Source: a virus. Taken from it: DNA of 29,310 nucleotides. The position numbers and the translations under genes are program-made. The notes below the pieces were generated by a model. That model was given only the letters and a program-made list of their open reading frames with translations. It did not search any database and was not told where the DNA came from. Each line of letters opens with the position of its first letter. The stretch's first letter is position 1. Below are positions 7,050-16,948 of this stretch, piece by piece. Location of the stretch: IMG/VR virus record IMGVR_UViG_3300042402_004741, positions 1 through 29,310 of that record; one strand, 5' to 3'.

Positions 7050-8438
7050 ATGAATGGCATTGACTTCGCACACACTCAATTCAACGGTATCACTGTGGCA
7101 GCCGATTGGATAAGGGACCTTGAAAGTTCTGACAGCCGATTGCATAAAGAACGAGTGATTGAAAAAGCACTCATGGCTGCAAAATTGGGCAGTGCCAATG
7201 CACAGTGTTTCTTGTTCAACTGCTATCAAGCCTACAATCCCTACTACACATTCCATGTCCGGCAGGTGCCTGAAAGCGAAGGCATTGAGCATGCTCCCAA
7301 TCCTTGGCCTGTGTTCTGGGGCTTGCTTGAGGGCCTGCGTACTCGATCATTCTCTGGGCATCGTGCTCGAGATGCTATCTTGGAATGCATGAAGCAGTTT
7401 GACTCATTAGAGTGGAACAACGTTTGCCGACGTGTTATTACCAAAGATCTGCGATGCGGCATCTCAGAGAAAACACTAAACAAAGTGCTGGGTCGAACAG
7501 AGTGGCGAATTCCTGTGTTTACTTGTCAGTTGGCACAAGACAGCACAGACCAACCCAAGAAGCTCAAAGGCATCAAACGTCTTGAGTGCAAGTTGGATGG
7601 CGTGCGTGTGTTGGCTGTGATCGAAGATGGTGATGTCACACTGTACAGCCGCAATGGCAAAGTGTTTGAAAACTTTCCCGAAATTGAAGAGGCTATTCGA
7701 CAACACAGCACCAAGTTCATGTTGGGCGATGGTGGTGGACACAGAGTGCAACACCGCCTGGTCTTGGATGGCGAGATTGTGGGCGAGAGTTTTCAGAAGT
7801 TAATGAAGCAAGCACATCGCAAAAGCAATGCAGTGACCACAGGTATGACCTATCATATCTTTGACATGTTGCCCTTGGCAGCATTCCAAGAAGGTCACTT
7901 CAATGCACAACAACACAAACGCATTGAGAACTTGGAACGTGCCCGAGCGAAACTGCCCGAAGACGGCCCTTTGCAGATCATGAACGGTTTGGAAGTGGAT
8001 TTGGACACAGCCGAAGGACATGACATCATGCAACGCTATGCCGAAGCCGCTGTGGAAGGTGGCTTTGAAGGAATCATGATCAAGAGCATGGATGCTCCGT
8101 ACCTGTGCAAACGCACAGACTACTGGATGAAATGGAAACCCACAATCACAGTTGACCTCAACATTGTGGGATTCGAAGAAGGTACTGGTCGCAATCTAGG
8201 CCGGTTGGGTGCTATAATCTGTGAAGGAGATGACAATGGGCGACATATTCGTGTTAATGTTGGCAGTGGCTTGTCTGATAGCGATCGTGATGAGTATTGG
8301 CACAGTCGGGCAGATCTGGTTGGGCACTTGGTTGAAGTGCAAGCTGATGCAGTTACGCAAAACCAAGACGGATCATACAGTTTGAGATTCCCTAGATTTT
8401 TACGTTTCCGTGATTTTGAAGCAGGTGAAAAAGTTTGA
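7050..8438 (+). CDS. ATP-dependent DNA ligase
   Basis: DNA ligase of 462 residues, similar in size to T4 gp30 (487). It seals nicks using ATP through a ligase-AMP intermediate. The adenylated lysine is K181 in motif I (CKLDGVR). Motif III is DGEIVG (240-245), motif IV EGIMIK (340-345) and motif V WMKWKP (359-364). An N-terminal helical domain of about 170 residues (AAKLGSANAQC, RVITKDLRCGIS) fits the T4-type DNA-binding domain, and the C-terminal 90 residues form the OB domain. It is followed without a gap by four small genes with 4-8 nt overlaps or short spacing. It likely acts in Okazaki fragment joining and repair. Confidence 0.96.
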   Translation: MNGIDFAHTQFNGITVAADWIRDLESSDSRLHKERVIEKALMAAKLGSANAQCFLFNCYQAYNPYYTFHVRQVPESEGIEHAPNPWPVFWGLLEGLRTRSFSGHRARDAILECMKQFDSLEWNNVCRRVITKDLRCGISEKTLNKVLGRTEWRIPVFTCQLAQDSTDQPKKLKGIKRLECKLDGVRVLAVIEDGDVTLYSRNGKVFENFPEIEEAIRQHSTKFMLGDGGGHRVQHRLVLDGEIVGESFQKLMKQAHRKSNAVTTGMTYHIFDMLPLAAFQEGHFNAQQHKRIENLERARAKLPEDGPLQIMNGLEVDLDTAEGHDIMQRYAEAAVEGGFEGIMIKSMDAPYLCKRTDYWMKWKPTITVDLNIVGFEEGTGRNLGRLGAIICEGDDNGRHIRVNVGSGLSDSDRDEYWHSRADLVGHLVEVQADAVTQNQDGSYSLRFPRFLRFRDFEAGEKV

Positions 8439-8842
8439 AGTATTTTGCATATGGTATGAACACTAATCTAGAGCAAATGGCAGCCCGATGTCCGGGTGCC
8501 GTTTGTCTGGGTCCAGCATGGATCAACGACTATGCCTTGGTGTTCCGCTATTGTGCAGATATTGAACCTGCAGCCGGCAACTGGTGTGATGGTGTGCTGT
8601 GGGAAATCACAGATGACGACCTAGTGGCCTTGGATGCACTAGAAGGGTATCCCTATCACTACACACGATTTTCAGTAGTGGTGCATACTGATCGCGGATC
8701 AGAAACTGCCTTGGTGTATCAAATGGTGGACCAGTCTTTTGAAGAAGCCCCTAGTACGCACTACTACAACATGGTAGCAGAAGGTTACCAACAAAACAGT
8801 GTGCCTACCGATCAACTGGTTGCAAACTTGGAACTACAATGA
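8435..8842 (+). CDS. Gamma-glutamylcyclotransferase-like protein
   Basis: Protein of 135 residues of the GGCT/AIG2-like superfamily, whose members release 5-oxoproline from gamma-glutamyl compounds. The glycine loop is YFAYGMN at residues 3-9 and the likely catalytic glutamate is E70 in ALEGYPYHY. The start is taken as TTG at 8435, overlapping the ligase stop: the next ATG (8453) would delete the conserved YFAYG strand. AGGTGAAAAAG upstream can serve as ribosome binding site. Such genes are common in large phages, where the substrate is unknown. Confidence 0.88.
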   Translation: MKYFAYGMNTNLEQMAARCPGAVCLGPAWINDYALVFRYCADIEPAAGNWCDGVLWEITDDDLVALDALEGYPYHYTRFSVVVHTDRGSETALVYQMVDQSFEEAPSTHYYNMVAEGYQQNSVPTDQLVANLELQ

Positions 8843-9120
8843 TCAATTTAAAATTTGCAATTGAGTACCCTTTGACCAGGGTGTCATTCAATCATATTTT
8901 CCGCCGTGCTTGGAGTACACCGTTCAAACACAAATATCTTGAATTGGAAGTATTTCAAGACTGTGAAAATCTATTGCATTTTAATTTTGATTGGACCACT
9001 AGATGCGACCATGCAGGCATTAAACTTGAACTAGGACTATTCGGCTACGAACTAATATTTCACTTGTATGACAATAGACATTGGGATTATCATGCCAATA
9101 CCTGGGTAGCCAATGACTAA
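8839..9120 (+). CDS. Conserved phage protein, unknown
   Basis: Protein of 93 residues rich in aromatic residues and His (FNFDWTTRCDHAG, GLFGYELIFHLYDNRHWDY). Its pattern of short strands suggests a compact beta-rich domain. Proteins with this RCDHAG...YDNRHWD look are familiar from T4-like phages of aquatic bacteria, but I know no function. It overlaps the neighbours by 4 nt upstream and 8 nt downstream, so it belongs to the ligase operon. Confidence 0.8.
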   Translation: MINLKFAIEYPLTRVSFNHIFRRAWSTPFKHKYLELEVFQDCENLLHFNFDWTTRCDHAGIKLELGLFGYELIFHLYDNRHWDYHANTWVAND

Positions 9121-9580
9121 GAAAATCTTTTATGAAAAGGTTGGACGTAGATACGTACCTGTACATGAGTATGATGAGTACCTCATGGATGGGCTACCCT
9201 ATGGCAACCACATGATCATGTGCTACCCAGGCGGAAAGAGCACACGCTACAACATTGATCCTGCACTGGCGCCCATGATTGCCGCAGGCCGTGTGGCCGA
9301 AGATCGAATGAGTGAGGCAGTGCGCCGGGCCAGTGAAATGCGCCCGCGCCGAAAAGAACTCACACACGATCAACAACGTGCTTGGCAACGGTTGAACCGG
9401 GCCTTGGGCGATGATGTCTATACTTTGGAAATTGCCAGTGCCAGAGACATTGCCGAAGCCGGCATAAAGGCCATGCAAGCGGAAGCCGAAAAACTCATGA
9501 CCAATCCTGCTGTGAAACTGGCCTACGAGCAGTTTCTCCTTGTGTGTGAATTAACCAAGAAAAACGTTGGCAACGTTTGA
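9113..9580 (+). CDS. Conserved phage protein, unknown
   Basis: Protein of 155 residues. The N-terminal 60 residues include YEKVGRRYVPVHEYDEYLMD and a PGGKSTRYNIDP turn. The rest is predicted helical and strongly charged (RMSEAVRRASEMRPRRKEL, IKAMQAEAEKLM). No domain recognised. It overlaps its upstream neighbour by 8 nt and is the last tightly coupled gene of the ligase operon. Confidence 0.8.
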   Translation: MTKKIFYEKVGRRYVPVHEYDEYLMDGLPYGNHMIMCYPGGKSTRYNIDPALAPMIAAGRVAEDRMSEAVRRASEMRPRRKELTHDQQRAWQRLNRALGDDVYTLEIASARDIAEAGIKAMQAEAEKLMTNPAVKLAYEQFLLVCELTKKNVGNV

Positions 9581-9587
9581 TCTATAA

Positions 9588-10178
9588 ATGCTAGTCTATA
9601 TACTTGATTTGCCGCCACCTAGTGATTCACTAGTTGCAGAATTTCGCAATTGGGAAAGACATTGTGAGTTATCTGCTTCTAGTAAGCAATGGCTTGATGA
9701 TTTTCACCAAAACAAAATTAATTGTGCAGCACACTGGTTTGGATTAATACCTAATTTAGACGTATTAGTACAAACCGAATACCAACAATACTTTGAACCA
9801 ACTATTTGTGCTGGCGGCGGAATCATGCAGAACTGGGCAACCACTAATGCGGCACAACCGCCACATTCGGACCGTGCAAGAAAGTTAGCAATCAACTGGT
9901 ATTTTGATCTTGGTGGTAATGTAGATACTGTGTTTTACCACGAAAAATCACAAACCAAAAATGAAGCAAAAAATTATCAATACCAAGATGTACACGAACT
10001 AGATCGATATCAATTTTCAAGTAACAATTGGTATGCATATGATATTGACAGATGTCACGCTGTTGAACACATTCAGACTCGTAGAACATTTTTATCTATT
10101 GTCCTAATAGGTGCCATGGACACATTTGGTCTGGAAGAATTAACTAAACAAAGTTCAATTAAATTATTGACAATTTAA
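9588..10178 (+). CDS. 2OG-Fe(II) oxygenase-like protein
   Basis: Protein of 196 residues with the residue pattern of a 2-oxoglutarate/Fe(II) oxygenase: HxD at H93/D95 (PPHSD), a strand-rich segment (KLAINWYFDLGG), a distal H157 (CHAVEH) and R165/R166 that could bind 2-oxoglutarate, before a hydrophobic strand (TFLSIVLIGAMD). Such compact oxygenases are numerous in aquatic T4-like phages and mostly uncharacterised. It is more AT-rich than the genes upstream. A second protein of this type is encoded at 21462. Substrate unknown. Confidence 0.65.
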   Translation: MLVYILDLPPPSDSLVAEFRNWERHCELSASSKQWLDDFHQNKINCAAHWFGLIPNLDVLVQTEYQQYFEPTICAGGGIMQNWATTNAAQPPHSDRARKLAINWYFDLGGNVDTVFYHEKSQTKNEAKNYQYQDVHELDRYQFSSNNWYAYDIDRCHAVEHIQTRRTFLSIVLIGAMDTFGLEELTKQSSIKLLTI

Positions 10179-10195
10179 CGTTTGTGCAGTATAAT
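10167..10195 (+). promoter_or_regulatory. Consensus sigma70 promoter for the structured leader
   Basis: Perfect consensus TTGACA at 10167-10172, a 17-bp spacer and TATAAT at 10190-10195. The -35 box overlaps the 3' end of the preceding gene. Predicted start near 10202, giving a leader of about 190 nt before the next coding region. Confidence 0.9.
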
Positions 10196-10201
10196 CACTG
10201 T

Positions 10202-10393
10202 GCATGATCAGGGAGGTGGGTTGTTTAATGGGTAATTCAGGAAAAGATCTTTAACCGGTCCTGTCTTGTGCCGTGGCATCAGAAACGTAAATCCCGTAGG
10301 ATGAGACACTGTCTAGACCTGGCAACAGGTCAAAACACTGGCTGGTACCCAGTGGAGTATGCCTTGTAGATAAAAACAGTGAGAAGGATAGTA
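10202..10393 (+). ncRNA. Candidate structured RNA leader or small RNA
   Basis: A roughly 190-nt gene-free stretch behind a consensus promoter, unusual in a window where most genes overlap. Hairpins visible by eye, in order: CAGGA/TCCTG, ATCC-CGTA-GGAT, AGAC-ACT-GTCT, GACCTG-GCAA-CAGGTC (6 bp with a GNRA tetraloop) and CACTGG/CCAGTG (6 bp, 7-nt loop). The last three are packed into about 50 nt. It is either a cis-regulatory leader of the downstream genes or a stand-alone small RNA. No tRNA, known riboswitch or ribozyme core was recognised. No clear poly-U terminator lies before the next start. Confidence 0.5.
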
Positions 10394-10711
10394 ATGTCTG
10401 TTGAAATTGAAACCTCTGCGTTGAGCATGTTTGAATCCCTTGACTCTCTTAGATCAACGCCCTTGGTCATGCACCGTATTCAGGTTGAGTTGCGTGATAT
10501 CAAAACATGGTATGCAGTAATACGTGAACTCAATCAAACCTTTGGTGCCAACAACTGGAAGGGCCAAAATCATGTTCGACGTCGCCTGGAAGGCCTGATC
10601 TGGAATACAGATAAAACCATATGGGTTTGGTTTGATGTGCCAGACGTCAAGATTGCCACATGGTTGGCCGTTAAACTAGCCGTCACAGTCCGTATAACAC
10701 CCAATAAATAA
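10394..10711 (+). CDS. Phage protein, unknown
   Basis: Protein of 105 residues, not recognised. The ATG at 10394 has GAGAAGGA six bases upstream and is preferred over a GTG at 10379. Features are an N-terminal acidic stretch, then HRIQVELRDIKTWYAVIREL and IWVWFDVPDVKIATWLAVKL, alternating helix and strand. It sits directly behind the structured leader and 4 nt ahead of a large membrane-protein gene. Confidence 0.78.
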   Translation: MSVEIETSALSMFESLDSLRSTPLVMHRIQVELRDIKTWYAVIRELNQTFGANNWKGQNHVRRRLEGLIWNTDKTIWVWFDVPDVKIATWLAVKLAVTVRITPNK

Positions 10712-10715
10712 ATCT

Positions 10716-12296
10716 ATGTTCCTTAGTTATTTCACATTGTTAACCGCTCTTTCATTGAGCGTGGTTGCGGCCTGGTACAGTATCCTGGGCCTTACTGCTA
10801 TTTTTGCGAGTGCAGTGATTCCCATTATCATCATGGGTGGCATCTTGGAAGTGGCCAAAGTCACTGTCACAGTATGGTTGCATGAATATTGGGACCGTTG
10901 TAGACTGCTGATGAAATTTTATTTGGTGCCTGCTGTGGGCATGCTTATGGTAGTCACGTCAATGGGTATCTTTGGTTTCCTAAGCAAAGCACATTCGGAT
11001 CAAAGTCTAGTGTCAGGTGATGTGTTGGCCAAGATTGCTGTGTACGATGAAAAGATCAAAGTAGCAAAGGACAACATAGATGCCAACCGCAAAGCACTTA
11101 AACAGATGGATGAGGCTGTGGACCAGGTTATGGGCCGAAGCACAGATGAAAAAGGTGCTGACAAAGCAGTTAGTATCCGCAGGGCGCAGACTAAAGAACG
11201 CAATCAACTGCTTGCCGAAATCTCAGCCGAACAGAAAAAGATTACTGCTCTTAATGAAGAACGAGCCCCTATTGCTGCCGAGGTACGCAAGGTGGAGGCA
11301 GAAGTCGGTCCGATAAAATACATTGCGGCTTTTATCTATGGCGATAATCCTGACACCAATGTGTTGGAACGTGCTGTGCGTTGGGTTATTATCATACTTG
11401 TGGTGGTGTTTGATCCACTTGCTATCATGATGGTATTGGCAGCCACAGAGAGCTTGAAGTGGGAACGTGAACGCAGACTGCAACCTACGTATGAAGCCGA
11501 CGATGGTCCATTGACGCCAGCACAAGTTGAACAACTGCGTGAAACTGTAGAACCAGAATTGCCGCAAGGTGAAACGGTCGCTACCAGCCGACTGTTTGAT
11601 GACCCAGGCGAACACCCTGCAGACACATTTGATCACGAAATTGAAGAACCCTTGGCAGTTGATCCACATCCACCAGGCTGGATGTATGGTGACCTAACAT
11701 CAAATCCTCTCAATGAAGCGGAAGTAGAAGAAGTTGTGGCAGAATTTGATCGTGCCAGACATGCATACTTGGACCGGTTTGACCACTTTAAAGATCTTAA
11801 ACCTGTGGTGGCATCACCAGTGTTTAATCAAAACTATTTGAATGCAGTAGCGCAAAATGTTGAACATGATGATCACGACAATCCTAATATCAAAGCCGCT
11901 ATTAAGCAGTGGAAAAGCGAAAACCCTGACAGTACAATAAAAGAAGAACGTATCAAGTTGGCCACTGGTAAAATTGATCAATTACCGTGGATGAAGCTGT
12001 TGGCTGACAATGACTTGGGTAGAGAGCCTAGATCAGGATTTGGCATTGCTTTCCCTGCTGATCCTATCAAAGGCGACACATTCATGCGGGTAGATCAAAT
12101 GCCCAATGTATTATACAAGTTTAATGGTATTCACTGGATCATTGTGGACAAAAATCTAACCGACAACTACACATATGATGATGCATATATTGAGCATTTG
12201 ATTGCCAAACTCACCAGCGGTGAATACGATCCCGACATGTTGAGTGATGCAGAAGCCGATGCTATTGCTCGTCGTGTACGACCCATCAACACATGA
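10716..12296 (+). CDS. Large membrane protein with cytoplasmic coiled coil
   Basis: Protein of 526 residues. Hydrophobic segments lie near residues 5-24, 25-45 and 68-90, then a long charged coiled-coil stretch (about 103-205, KIKVAKDNIDANRKALKQM and similar) and a fourth membrane segment near 221-244 (VIIILVVVFDPLAIMMV). The C-terminal 280 residues are soluble and acidic, with EEPLAVDPHPPGWMYGD and a terminal domain containing VLYKFNGIHWIIVDKN. Proteins with this plan (paired membrane segments around a coiled coil) recur in large phages of aquatic bacteria; no function is known to me. The start has little ribosome binding site and lies just after AATAAATA. Its stop overlaps the epimerase start (ATGA). 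Confidence 0.85.
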   Translation: MFLSYFTLLTALSLSVVAAWYSILGLTAIFASAVIPIIIMGGILEVAKVTVTVWLHEYWDRCRLLMKFYLVPAVGMLMVVTSMGIFGFLSKAHSDQSLVSGDVLAKIAVYDEKIKVAKDNIDANRKALKQMDEAVDQVMGRSTDEKGADKAVSIRRAQTKERNQLLAEISAEQKKITALNEERAPIAAEVRKVEAEVGPIKYIAAFIYGDNPDTNVLERAVRWVIIILVVVFDPLAIMMVLAATESLKWERERRLQPTYEADDGPLTPAQVEQLRETVEPELPQGETVATSRLFDDPGEHPADTFDHEIEEPLAVDPHPPGWMYGDLTSNPLNEAEVEEVVAEFDRARHAYLDRFDHFKDLKPVVASPVFNQNYLNAVAQNVEHDDHDNPNIKAAIKQWKSENPDSTIKEERIKLATGKIDQLPWMKLLADNDLGREPRSGFGIAFPADPIKGDTFMRVDQMPNVLYKFNGIHWIIVDKNLTDNYTYDDAYIEHLIAKLTSGEYDPDMLSDAEADAIARRVRPINT

Positions 12297-13150
12297 TTTT
12301 AGTAACCGGCGATCGCGGCTTTATTGGCAGCGAACTCAAGCAGTATCTCATTGACCAAGGCCATGATGTACACGGGCTTGATTGGGACACACGTGGCCGC
12401 ACATACACTGCAAACACACCCGTAGAATGGATATTCCACATGGGTGCCATCAGCGAAACCAATGCTGACAATTGGGCGGATATTGTGCGCAAGAACATCC
12501 AGGATACACAAGAATGGATCAAAACCGCCGAACGTTGGGGATGTGGCATTACCTATGCATCAAGTGCCAGTATATATGGTCCTTGGTCGAACAGTCCCGA
12601 ATGGGGACCAGTGCAACCACAGCACATGTATGGTGTCAGCAAACTAGCCGTTGACAACTGGTGTGCTGAACAAAACTTCTCTGTGCCGGTGCAAGGCATG
12701 AGATTCTTCAACGTATACGGACGCAACGAATCACACAAACGCCAACCCAGCCCCATACGCACATACATGCGTCAGGCCATTGCAGGTGGTCCACTCACAG
12801 TGTGGAATCACAATGGGCGTTTGGGCACAAGAGATTTTGTCAGTGTAGATGATTGTATCTCGGCAATGATGCAGTTGAAAGCCACAGGCACAAGTGGCGT
12901 GTACAACGTTGGCACCGGCCAACAACTCACTTTTAAAGATATTGCGCACAGCATACAGCGTAGATTTGATAACATACAAGTATTGTCAGAACCCATGCCT
13001 GAGCACATGGTTGAGAAATATCAATGGGAAAGCCGTGCGGATTTAAATAAACTGAGATCTACGATATCGTGGAATCCACAATCAGTGGATCAGTGGCTAG
13101 ACCGCAACTTTGAAACCCTTTACAATAAGATTAAGAATGAAAACACCTGA
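12293..13150 (+). CDS. NAD-dependent nucleotide-sugar epimerase
   Basis: Short-chain dehydrogenase/reductase of the extended epimerase class, 285 residues. The Rossmann motif is TGDRGFIG (5-12), the catalytic Tyr/Lys pair is Y113/K117 in YGVSK, and the helper Ser is in YASSASIYG. The C-terminal substrate domain has FFNVYGRNE and RDFVSVDD. The latter and overall length recall ADP-glycero-mannoheptose 6-epimerase (RfaD), but GDP- or UDP-sugar epimerases are also possible. It is coupled to the membrane-protein gene upstream by ATGA and overlaps clpX by 14 nt. It could modify a phage or host surface glycan. Confidence 0.92.
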   Translation: MILVTGDRGFIGSELKQYLIDQGHDVHGLDWDTRGRTYTANTPVEWIFHMGAISETNADNWADIVRKNIQDTQEWIKTAERWGCGITYASSASIYGPWSNSPEWGPVQPQHMYGVSKLAVDNWCAEQNFSVPVQGMRFFNVYGRNESHKRQPSPIRTYMRQAIAGGPLTVWNHNGRLGTRDFVSVDDCISAMMQLKATGTSGVYNVGTGQQLTFKDIAHSIQRRFDNIQVLSEPMPEHMVEKYQWESRADLNKLRSTISWNPQSVDQWLDRNFETLYNKIKNENT

Positions 13151-14348
13151 AACCCTAGACAACTGTAGTTTTTGCGGCAAACACAAAGATTCAGTGGCCA
13201 AACTTATTGTGGGCAGCGAAGTCTCAATCTGCAATGAGTGTGTGGATCTTTGCCAGACTTTGCTCAAAGATGAACTGCCAGTCAAGGCCAAAGACGCCTC
13301 AGATGAGACTCTGGATCCCAGAGCCATCAAAGAGCACTTGGATCAGTATGTGATTGGGCAGAGTCATGCCAAAATGGTGTTGAGTGTGGCCATTGCCAAT
13401 CACTACAAACGCATTGCCAATGCTGATCCTGATACCGAAATTGAAAAAGCCAACATCCTCATGCTTGGTCCCACAGGCTCAGGCAAAACCTTGCTGGCTC
13501 GCACAGTGGCACGTTATTTGGATGTGCCCTTTGTGATTGCCGATGCCACAAGCCTAACTGAAGCAGGGTATGTGGGCGATGATGTTGAGAGTTTGATCAC
13601 ACGATTGTTTACAGCCGCAGGTGGCGACGTAGAAAAAACACAACGTGGTATTGTGTTTATTGACGAGATCGACAAGATCAGTCGCCGCAGCGAGAGTGCC
13701 AGTATCACCCGGGATGTATCAGGTGAAGGTGTGCAACAAGCCTTGCTCAAGTTGGTGGAAGGTACCAAGTGCAGAATTACTCCACAAGGCGGCCGCAAGC
13801 ATCCTGCGGGCGAAACTGTGGAAATTGACACAGCCAACATCTTATTCATTGCCGGCGGGGCATTTGTTGGACTAGACAACATTGTGAAAAGCCGTGTCAA
13901 AGGAACCTCAATTGGATTCTCGGCACAGGTAGTAGCAGACAACACCAGCGTTACCTTGGATAAAACCACACCTGAAGACTTGATCCGCTTTGGTATGATT
14001 CCTGAATTTGTGGGACGTTTCCCCAGTTGGGTAGCCTTGGCAGAGCTCAGCAAAGCAGACTTGGTACGCATCCTACAGGATGTCAAGCACAGCTATGTCA
14101 GTCAGTACCAATGGATATTCAAACGTGATCAAGTTGAATTAGAATTCAGTCCTGACAGCTTGGACTTGATCGCAGAACGCACCATTACCAACAAAACTGG
14201 CGCTCGTGGCTTGCATTCAGAACTTGAACGTGTGTTGTTGCCGCACATGTACAACTTGGCCCGTTATCGCACACATGGTATTCGCACCGTTTCTATTGAC
14301 ACTCAGCAGGTAAATATTCCTGAGGAGCTCAAAGAGATAAATGAATAA
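13137..14348 (+). CDS. clpX: ClpX, AAA+ unfoldase of ClpXP
   Basis: Complete ClpX of 403 residues (E. coli 424). It unfolds substrates and feeds them to ClpP. The N-terminal zinc domain has C10/C13 and C32/C35. Walker A is GPTGSGKT (111-118), pore-1 loop GYVG (144-147), Walker B IVFIDEID (172-179) and pore-2 RKH (220-222). The IGF loop that docks on ClpP is kept at 259-261, and the arginine finger (GRFP) and sensor 2 (TGARGL) are present, so an active ClpP-binding motor is expected. The start at 13137 matches the family N-terminus; an in-frame ATG at 13110 would extend further into the epimerase. A phage ClpP is encoded at 28423 and a ClpS at 17546. Confidence 0.97.
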   Translation: MKTPETLDNCSFCGKHKDSVAKLIVGSEVSICNECVDLCQTLLKDELPVKAKDASDETLDPRAIKEHLDQYVIGQSHAKMVLSVAIANHYKRIANADPDTEIEKANILMLGPTGSGKTLLARTVARYLDVPFVIADATSLTEAGYVGDDVESLITRLFTAAGGDVEKTQRGIVFIDEIDKISRRSESASITRDVSGEGVQQALLKLVEGTKCRITPQGGRKHPAGETVEIDTANILFIAGGAFVGLDNIVKSRVKGTSIGFSAQVVADNTSVTLDKTTPEDLIRFGMIPEFVGRFPSWVALAELSKADLVRILQDVKHSYVSQYQWIFKRDQVELEFSPDSLDLIAERTITNKTGARGLHSELERVLLPHMYNLARYRTHGIRTVSIDTQQVNIPEELKEINE

Positions 14349-14565
14349 ATCACGTGCAAGATCAGTATTAGTCCAAGACGGTAATGTAGAAAAAGCCCTG
14401 CGCAAGTTCAAGAAAAAAGTACAAAATTCCGGCATACTAAACGATCTTAGAGAACGTGAATTCTACATCAAGCCCACAACTGCTAGAAAACTCCAACGCA
14501 GTGCAGCCAAGAATCGCTGGCGCAAACAACTAGAATCCCAACAACTTCCTCCACGCACCTACTGA
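14341..14565 (+). CDS. rpsU: Ribosomal protein bS21 homologue
   Basis: Protein of 74 residues matching bacterial bS21 along its length: VEKALRKFKKKVQNSGIL corresponds to the VALRRFKRACEKAGVL helix, LREREFYIKPTTARK to the LRRREFYEKPTAERK segment, followed by a basic tail. bS21 binds the 30S platform near the anti-Shine-Dalgarno and affects initiation. bS21 homologues are among the few ribosomal proteins known from phage genomes, where they probably replace host bS21 and bias ribosomes to phage mRNA. It overlaps the clpX end by 8 nt and the next gene by 1 nt. Confidence 0.93.
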   Translation: MNKSRARSVLVQDGNVEKALRKFKKKVQNSGILNDLREREFYIKPTTARKLQRSAAKNRWRKQLESQQLPPRTY

Positions 14566-14831
14566 TGTACATTGAGTTTGACTTGCTGTCAGATGTTGAC
14601 ATGGCACCAGGACACCGAGCCAGTACCAACCTAAAAATTATACAAGATGCAATGAATTCTTGGGGTGACCGATACAGCATACAATTTCGGGAAAAAACTA
14701 TAAAATACAAATACCGCGTTACTTTTGATCATGATGAGTCCTATACATTTTGGGCCATGTCATGGAACCCTGAACAAAACAAAGTTCTCGCCCAATATCG
14801 CATTGTGTCTGACCTAAATCACAAAATATAA
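14565..14831 (+). CDS. Phage protein, unknown
   Basis: Protein of 88 residues, not recognised. It starts MYIEFDLLSDVD, has a helical segment (NLKIIQDAMNSWGDRY) and then paired strands with aromatic residues (YKYRVTFDHDESYTFWAMSW), giving the look of a small alpha/beta domain. It overlaps the bS21 stop by one base and ends just ahead of the late promoter of the groES leader, so it probably closes the epimerase-clpX-bS21 operon. Confidence 0.78.
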   Translation: MYIEFDLLSDVDMAPGHRASTNLKIIQDAMNSWGDRYSIQFREKTIKYKYRVTFDHDESYTFWAMSWNPEQNKVLAQYRIVSDLNHKI

Positions 14832-14847
14832 TTGAGATTTGTAGTAT

Positions 14848-14855
14848 AATAAATA
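14848..14855 (+). promoter_or_regulatory. Late promoter upstream of groES-groEL
   Basis: AATAAATA, the T4-type late promoter core, followed after 4 bases by the conserved leader hairpin. A TATAAT overlaps at 14845-14850, but no -35 is correctly spaced: the only candidate (TTGAGA) is 7 bp away. A late promoter is therefore the better reading. Confidence 0.65.
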
Positions 14856-14859
14856 CTGT

Positions 14860-14898
14860 TGTAGTGCCCATGGTGGGGCTACACTCGTTAACTTGCTT
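14860..14898 (+). other. Conserved leader RNA element, copy A (groES-groEL)
   Basis: Hairpin: TGTAG (14860-14864) pairs with CTACA (14879-14883); then a T14865-G14878 wobble, an unpaired G14866, CCCA (14867-14870) pairing with TGGG (14874-14877) and a TGG loop (14871-14873). Six bases later comes AACTTGCTT (14890-14898), followed by AAAAGAAG and an ATG at 14909. The hairpin plan and the AACTTGCTT string are shared with copies at 16972 and 25236, with compensatory differences in the stems. Confidence 0.75.
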
Positions 14899-14908
14899 GC
14901 AAAAGAAG

Positions 14909-15013
14909 ATGACACTATCTAAAAACTCTCGTTTACTTGAATCCACTATCTTTACTGGCCAAGTTACGTATTTTTTACGTAATGTTGTTCTATTTTCAAG
15001 CATTTCACATTGA
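14909..15013 (+). CDS. Small ORF between the leader and groES
   Basis: ORF of 34 codons starting MTLSKNSRLLESTIF, with a hydrophobic C-terminal half (VTYFLRNVVLFSSI). Its ATG lies just after AACTTGCTT and AAAAGAAG, the position occupied by hsp20 and phasin behind the other two leader copies, which is the main support. It ends 12 nt before the groES ATG. It may be a leader peptide coupling translation into groES, or a small membrane peptide. Confidence 0.45.
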   Translation: MTLSKNSRLLESTIFTGQVTYFLRNVVLFSSISH

Positions 15014-15025
15014 TAGGAAAAAATC

Positions 15026-16947
<1,922 letters not shown>

Positions 16948-16948
16948 T

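Noticed and set aside
10204-10254. 16-codon ORF at the start of the structured leader, two bases after the predicted +1
   Set aside because: No Shine-Dalgarno, not exactly at +1, and no recognisable peptide; the surrounding sequence is better explained as RNA structure.
10200-10390. tRNA or hammerhead-type ribozyme in the gene-free leader
   Set aside because: No T-loop GTTCRA motif or acceptor pairing, and GAAAC and GATGAG occur without the CTGATGA core and stem order a hammerhead needs.
10703-10710. AATAAATA late-promoter match
   Set aside because: It coincides with the last codons of the gene ending at 10711, and a start about 10 nt downstream would fall after the next ATG (10716).
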